DNA of 64,000 nucleotides. Origin: Amorphochlora amoebiformis (taxonomy: Eukaryota > Cercozoa > Chlorarachniophyceae). The notes below the pieces were generated by a model that saw only the letters and a list, made by a program, of their open reading frames with translations, did not search any database and was not told the DNA's origin. Position numbers and translations under genes: made by a program. Where the stretch lies: assembly GCA_054601695.1 (NCBI GenBank), contig BAAHQB010000150.1, positions 1 through 64,000 of the forward strand, written 5' to 3'. Shown here piece by piece: positions 35,921 through 64,000 of the stretch. Numbering within the stretch: position 1 is the stretch's first letter; each line of letters opens with the position of its first letter.

Positions 35921-36336
35921 AAATAAAAAAAAATCGATGTTGACAATTGAGAGGACCATTGTACAAATGAGAGAGGAAAAGTTCTCGAGAAAAGAGAGGA
36001 AAATTCTCAAGAAACGCGAGGAAAATTCTCGAGAAAGAGAGGAAAATTTCCGAGAAAAGAGAGGAAAATTCTCGAGAAAAGAGAGGAAAATTCTCGAGAA
36101 AAGAGAGGAAAATTCTCGAGAAAAGAGAGGAAAATTCTCGAGAAAAGAGAGGAAAATTCTCGAGAAAAGAGAGGAAAATTCTCGAGAAAAGAGAGGTAAA
36201 TTCTGGAGAAAGCGGGGAGAATTCTTGAGAAAAGGGAGGAAAATTCCGAGAAAGAGAGGAAAATTCTCGAGAAAAGAGAGGAAAATTCTCTAGAAATAAG
36301 GATTTACAGGAGAGTTTTTAAGAGATATTTGAGTGT
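35921..36336. repeat. 22-bp minisatellite GAGGAAAATTCTCGAGAAAA between g4 and the methyltransferase
   Basis: From about 35975 to 36290 a 21-22 bp unit made of AGAGAGGAAAATTCTCGAGA is repeated some thirteen times. Each unit holds the palindrome TTCTCGAGAA. It starts about 60 bp after the g4 stop and ends about 45 bp before the proposed methyltransferase ATG, so it occupies the whole intergenic space. It also reads as an open Glu/Arg/Lys-rich frame, which I regard as incidental. Confidence 0.85.
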
Positions 36337-45666
<9,330 letters not shown>

Positions 45667-46419
45667 CCCTAACCCTAACCCGACACCCTATAGCCCAACT
45701 CTGCGAGCAGTCAATGGTCCTCGGACTAAGACATGCTGAATAATCTGATCCTAACCCTAACCCTAACCCTAACCCTAACTCTAACCCTAACATTCACCAC
45801 CCACAACACCACGATCTGCTGTGATCCCAAACAGCGCCATAGCTCAACAATGTGGAGGAAACAATGATCCTCGGACTAAGACATGCTGAATAATCTGATC
45901 CTAACCCTAACCCTAACCCTAACCCTAACCCTAACCCAAACCTTTAACCCTAACCCTAACCCTGAGTGAATGGTAATCTTATCCTAACAGAACCCTAGCC
46001 ATAACACTACCTTTGTTAAACCTAACCCTAACCCTAACCCTAACCCTAACAGCACTATAGCCCCACAATGTGGTTTCAATGGTCCTCGGACTAAGACATG
46101 CTGAATAATCTGATCCTAACCCTAACCCTAACCCTAACCCTAACCCTAACCCTAACCCTAACCTTTAACCCTAACCCTAACATAACCCTGAGTGAATGGT
46201 AATCTTATACTAACAGAACCCTAGCCGTAACACTACCTTTGTTAAACCTAACCCTAACCCTAACCCTAACCCTAACCCTAACCCTAACAGCACTATAGCA
46301 CCACATTGTGGTTTCAATGGTCCTCGGACTAAGACATGCTGAATAATCTGATCCTAAACCTACCCCTAACCCTAACCCTACCCCTAACCCTAACCCTAAC
46401 CCTAACCCTAACCCATAAG
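45667..46419 (+). repeat. CCCTAA arrays with four core elements between the methyltransferase and g6
   Basis: The array starts inside the methyltransferase stop codon context (TCATAACCCTAACCC). Core copies end at about 45749, 45900, 46112 and 46352. The last two are 240-bp tandem duplicates sharing TTGTTAAACCTAACCC, AACAGCACTATAG and TGTGGTTTCAATGGTCCTCG. The acceptor of g6 exon 46420 follows CCCATAAG. The missing first exon and promoter of g6 should be here or further left, but no ATG exon is convincing. Confidence 0.9.
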
Positions 46420-59261
<12,842 letters not shown>

Positions 59262-59969
59262 AATGGACGCCGGGCCTTCGGAGCCTAGTGTGGGTAACAC
59301 GTTACCCGTTCGGTTTCTAGTTCCAATAGTAATCGATCAGACTGAGCCCAGCACAATCTGAGCCACATGTAGAAATCAAAAAAAAATCCACGGGATTATT
59401 AAAACATGAAAACACTGATCGTCAACGACTGATGCCCTATTTTTACTAGAATTGATGTTATATATCTAGGATATAAGTATATATATATATATATCATGAT
59501 ATGTATGTCAAGCACGCACACATATATACTGATATATATGTATGATTAATTTAATTTAATTTGATAGCTGGACATATTAAGATAATTAACAGCTATCATC
59601 TAGAGTCTAGAGAGTACATGTTGTGTACATGCTAGACATGCTGTGTGCTAGCACATAATTGGGCCGTGCATCTACTGTTGAACACACTCTCTCTAGTCTC
59701 TAGACTAGTAGACTCCAGACACTAAGACTACTACGGTCATTAATCTAGTTAATGCGGCATAAATGATACATCACATCTAGCATATGGTGGCCTTGATCTA
59801 GGTATTATTACTGGAATAAGATCGATATACTAGATATGCTAGTTGTAACATACCATCATCATATATTCATCTACTAACTGATATAAACAAATGCGGCCGA
59901 CTTATAAGTATGACTTCAACAACAACTAGTACAAGTCTCAGACATACCAATACTTTAGCAAGCTCAACC
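59262..59969. other. Intergenic region between convergent g6 and APC7
   Basis: Unique AT-rich sequence with only short TA runs. CTAG-containing words are frequent (59590-59840: TCTAGAGTCTAGAGAG, GTCTCTAGACTAGTAGACTC), and TACATGTTGTGTACATGCTA forms a partial inverted repeat near 59616. It resembles 17754-18811, the other convergent intergenic space. I see no gene here. Confidence 0.6.
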
Positions 59970-60157
59970 CTACATATCATCCTCATCGTCTATCTCTTCA
60001 GGGTTCATATCCTCCTCTTTCCCTGCGTTTTCTACCATCTCAATCCCCCTTACCTGGTTGATATATACGTAATGTAGATGTATATATGTAAATATTTAAA
60101 AATACGTTTATATATATGTATATATATATTATTTATATCATAGTACATGTATAATGA

Positions 60158-60203
<46 letters not shown>

Positions 60204-60593
60204 TCTATAAATATCTTACCGCTTCCCTCATGTCTGGGGTGAGCGCCAGAGCCTTGTGGTACTCCTCCAATGCTAAGTCTATTCTGCCCTATATATGTCC
60301 ACATATGTAAATATATAAACATATTATTGCACAATATTAAAAGTTTTTTGTCACTATCTCTGTATAATATATGTGTGTGTATGTATATATATATATATTA
60401 ATATGTACCTTGAGTCGATACGCATCCCCCAAGCGGACGTGTAGCAGGTCTCGACGAGAGCTAAAGTGATTCATCTGTCCTTTCAGCAGGTCAATCATAG
60501 AGTCGTAATCCTTCTCGCTGTGATAGAACCTGTATTCATTATATATTTAGATATATGATTACATATATGATTATATATATATATATATATATG

Positions 60594-60652
<59 letters not shown>

Positions 60653-61048
60653 CGATACAAATAGCATGAGAGGACGCGGCTTGAAGAATATCTGTCCGTG
60701 CAGAAACATAGCTGCAGTTGCGAATGCTGGATATTGATGGAGATCCCAGAGATCCACTGGAGATCGACTCGCACGGTACTAACCGGTACTACCCAATACT
60801 AACAGGGTTTCAAATTGCTTGGTTACAGGCCGTGACGTCACGCCATATCACGCTCCAGAACTTTCCAGAAGATTCTAGTACTAATGCGCACATATCCACT
60901 TTGTCCCAAGCAAGTTATTCACGATCTAAACAGTCAAACTTACTCGCACGACCAAACTATGGACTACTGGTGATATACAACACCGCTGCGCTAAAATATA
61001 CGTATATATACATATATGTATATATGTATATGTATATATATATATATG

Positions 61049-61105
<57 letters not shown>

Positions 61106-61229
61106 TGAACGCGACCGAGAAAGGGCGTCAACAGCGTCAACACACTTAGGGTCGATTCGAAGTGCGCTCTTGAAGTACTTACAGGCTTTTTCCTAATGTA
61201 GAAACACAAATATATATATATATATATGA

Positions 61230-61267
<38 letters not shown>

Positions 61268-61795
61268 TATATACAATATGGTAGACAAGTAGTACATATA
61301 CATACATTTAATTGTGTATGTATGTATACATATATATATATATATACGGATATAATATGTACATATAATATTATGCACATCATATGTATTTAGTTTATAT
61401 ATACACACAAATATCAAATACATAAACGCATACGTACACATACACACACACATATAATAGATATATACTATATGTTATATTATATATTCCATATTATATA
61501 CATATATATATATATATATATATAGATGTATTGGCACCTTAAGGTCAGATTGCGATAGGACGAGGCCAATGAGGGTGAGGGATTTGGGATTGTGGGGCAT
61601 GAGTTGGTGAGCCTAAGTATTGACATCATTCAGACCGGTTTTTTAGAAGACGATATATATATACATATATATGCATAGGTATACACATATGTATATATAT
61701 ATATATTTGTTAATGGATTATATATATATTTAATATATACATTTATATTTTTTATTTTTTTTGTGTATACATACATGTTTTCATGTTAAACATGC

Positions 61796-61831
<36 letters not shown>

Positions 61832-61932
61832 TTATATTTTTATATACATTTTTACATTAAATGTAAAATATTATACGGATATCCAGTTTATATAAGAAGT
61901 TTAATCTACATATATATACATACATGTATATA

Positions 61933-61984
<52 letters not shown>

Positions 61985-62188
61985 ATTGAATGTATCACCT
62001 GTTTAGCAGCTCCCAGCGCCCTCTTGTTCTCATGCATCTATATAATATATGTCATATATATATATATATATAATATGTATATGTTTAAGTTGTTTATTTG
62101 TTCATGTTGGGTCTAACCTGCAAGTAAGCCTCGACCAGGCCCTGGAACACCGAAAACCTGAATATGCAAAATGTATTCATTTTTGCGC

Positions 62189-62237
<49 letters not shown>

Positions 62238-62308
62238 CACATATAATGTGTATATATGTACAAAATGCATACACATATACATGTGCATAAAATGCATGCA
62301 CATATACA

Positions 62309-62361
<53 letters not shown>

Positions 62362-62900
62362 ACCTTGATACACATACGTTCACAACTGAAACCAGATACC
62401 CACCCATCCATACCCTATACCCTAACCATTTTTCCCAAAACATCGAAATTCAAACAATCAAAAACACACTCCTCACAGACACGAAGCCCCAGAAAGATTA
62501 AGAAGCAAGTTTACACCAACCTCGGCAAGAACGAATATGCAGATCCAACCGAAGGCTCACACCCGCACCCGCAATTTGTCTTCCCTACTATTCCGATGTT
62601 GGCCCCGGCCCCTGGCCCCCCGCCCCTGTCGCTCACGCCTCCCATCCCGGTTGAGTACACCTTGACCTTCTGGTAGGCGCTGGATGCTCGCTTTCCATCA
62701 TTGTGACTGATTTCATTGTATGGATATTTATGGTTTATTTACATACAGTTGGGTGTGACAATTGTGTATATAAATGTATATTGTATCCATATATGTGGAG
62801 TGTATGTATATGTGTGAGTCTGCATTTGAATGTATTGTTGTGTATGTAAATATGAGAGGGTGTTTTTTATATATATACATATTACACATATATGATATGC

Positions 62901-62933
<33 letters not shown>

Positions 62934-63030
62934 GTTACATTCGTGAATACATACTATATATATATGTATATATTAATATATATATATATATATGTATATA
63001 ATATATATTATATACATATATATAAAAATT

Positions 63031-63071
<41 letters not shown>

Positions 63072-63251
63072 CATCACATCAAAACGAAAAACACCCCATC
63101 CTAGGAGTACACATAAAACATCAGAATACATAGTAACCTCAAGTGCAAATATCCTTTGGCTAGAAGTGCGCCCGGATGGTTTGGATGCAGTTGTAGAAGC
63201 CTCCCCAACACCTCAAGGGCCTTCTTCGGGGCGGCCTGTACATGCGTATGT

Positions 63252-63293
<42 letters not shown>

Positions 63294-63579
63294 TATATAG
63301 TTGTGCCATACTATGTTTTTGTTTATCGTGTTTGAATATCAACCATTTGCGTGCGTATATATGTGTAGGATATATGTAAATATGTGTTTATGTGCATTTA
63401 TATGTGTACGTATGCATGTATGTATATGCTTAATAAAATTGGTATGTACAGGTAAAATGTATCTATATACGGATATATTTATACATGCATTTATATATAC
63501 ACATATGTACATATATATATATATATATATATAGTATATATGTAAATGTATGTATACATACATGTATATATACATATGT

Positions 63580-63650
<71 letters not shown>

Positions 63651-63862
63651 ATGCATATATGTTAAAAAACACACATATCACCTAAATACACATAGATTTA
63701 CTCCCCATTCAGTGCTGAGGTCAATCTCCATGAAAATAAAATTCAAATTATTGTTGTTTCTACTTTCTGATCGGACGATAGATCCAGTGCTACGGCGATC
63801 CAGGGCTCAGGTGTCTCGGGGGCGCTGCGGAGGGTCTGTCGCATAAGGCGGGTGAGCTCGGC
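59970..63862 (-). CDS. ANAPC7: Anaphase-promoting complex subunit 7, C-terminal part (5' end outside window)
   Basis: Exons on the minus strand: 63764-63862, 63138-63235, 62667-62690, 62550-62584, 62118-62157, 61999-62037, 61538-61612, 61111-61192, about 60650-60755, 60409-60529, 60220-60288 and 59970-60053 (TAG). TPR helices are plain: [50 protein letters not shown] and [15 protein letters not shown]. The run [13 protein letters not shown], the EEYHKALAL repeat, RGIEMVE and an acidic tail ([15 protein letters not shown]) match the order seen at the APC7 C-terminus. APC7 is a TPR scaffold of the APC/C ubiquitin ligase. Two joints remain uncertain: 63138 to 62690, where a microexon may be missing, and the donor before 60529. 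The other phases agree. Confidence 0.86.
60755..61110. other. Unique intronic block of APC7 related to 6885-7400
   Basis: 60755-60995 contains GGTACTAACCGGTACTACCC, GTGACGTCACGCCATATCAC, CTATGGACTACTGG and ACACCGCTGCGCT. The block near 7000-7390 has CCGGTACTACCG, GTGACATCACGTCATGTC, GGACTACCG and TCACTGCGCT in the same order. This points to an old dispersed repeat. TA arrays follow to 61105. Confidence 0.5.
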
Positions 63863-63928
<66 letters not shown>

Positions 63929-64000
63929 AGTGTGTGTATATTTTATACGTGATATGTATACATATGTACATATTTACATGAACGTAATGAGTTTATACGC
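63863..64000. other. TA-rich end of window (APC7 intron)
   Basis: TA array then AT-rich sequence (GTGTGTGTATATTTTATACG). It directly precedes the acceptor of the first visible APC7 exon, so it is intronic. No further exon is seen. Confidence 0.6.

Noticed and set aside
62517-62676. Plus-strand Pro-rich frame ([20 protein letters not shown])
   Set aside because: It overlaps minus-strand APC7 exons 62550-62584 and 62667-62690, which are supported by phase and family match.

Overview
This is a gene-bearing window from a microbial eukaryote whose telomere repeat is of the TTAGGG type. Nothing is bacterial: genes are cut into short exons (about 20-430 nt), and introns of up to several kb are made almost entirely of (TA)n, (CT)n and (CCCTAA)n arrays. 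I cannot name the lineage. Long TA reading frames are artefacts of these arrays. I found genes by looking for non-TA islands flanked by AG and GT whose reading phases chain correctly from one exon to the next.

Layout: 1-2066, a degenerate telomere-like 24-bp satellite. 2548-6607 (-), an unrecognised Trp-rich protein (g1). 6608-8718, intergenic sequence with a dispersed repeat and weak minus-strand frames. 8719-17753 (+), magnesium-dependent phosphatase 1 (MDP1, HAD family), ten exons with all phases consistent and 214 residues. 17754-18811, intergenic tandem repeats. 18812-20553 (-), a small basic protein of 113 residues (g2). 20649-25432 (-), an acidic, repeat-containing protein with one membrane segment (g3). 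26017-35920 (+), a Trp-rich, possibly mitochondrial protein (g4). 36337-45666 (+), a class I SAM methyltransferase of the METTL13/EEF1AKMT2 type, 13 exons and 246 residues. 46420-59261 (+), a highly charged unknown protein (g6, start not found). 59970-63862 (-), the C-terminal part of anaphase-promoting complex subunit 7 (APC7), running off the right edge.

The most unusual content is in how the introns are built. (1) Many exons have partial copies of one edge scattered in the adjoining TA-rich intron. Copies of the exon 3' end with its donor lie downstream; copies of the exon 5' end with its acceptor lie upstream. Up to about ten copies occur per exon. (2) Telomere-like arrays lie inside introns of at least six genes and sometimes supply the splice sites. 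They carry more than 20 copies of a conserved 70-90 bp non-telomeric core. (3) All six intronic pyrimidine tracts are CT-rich on the sense strand. The recognised proteins (MDP1, methyltransferase, APC7) are ordinary housekeeping proteins with no evident common pathway.
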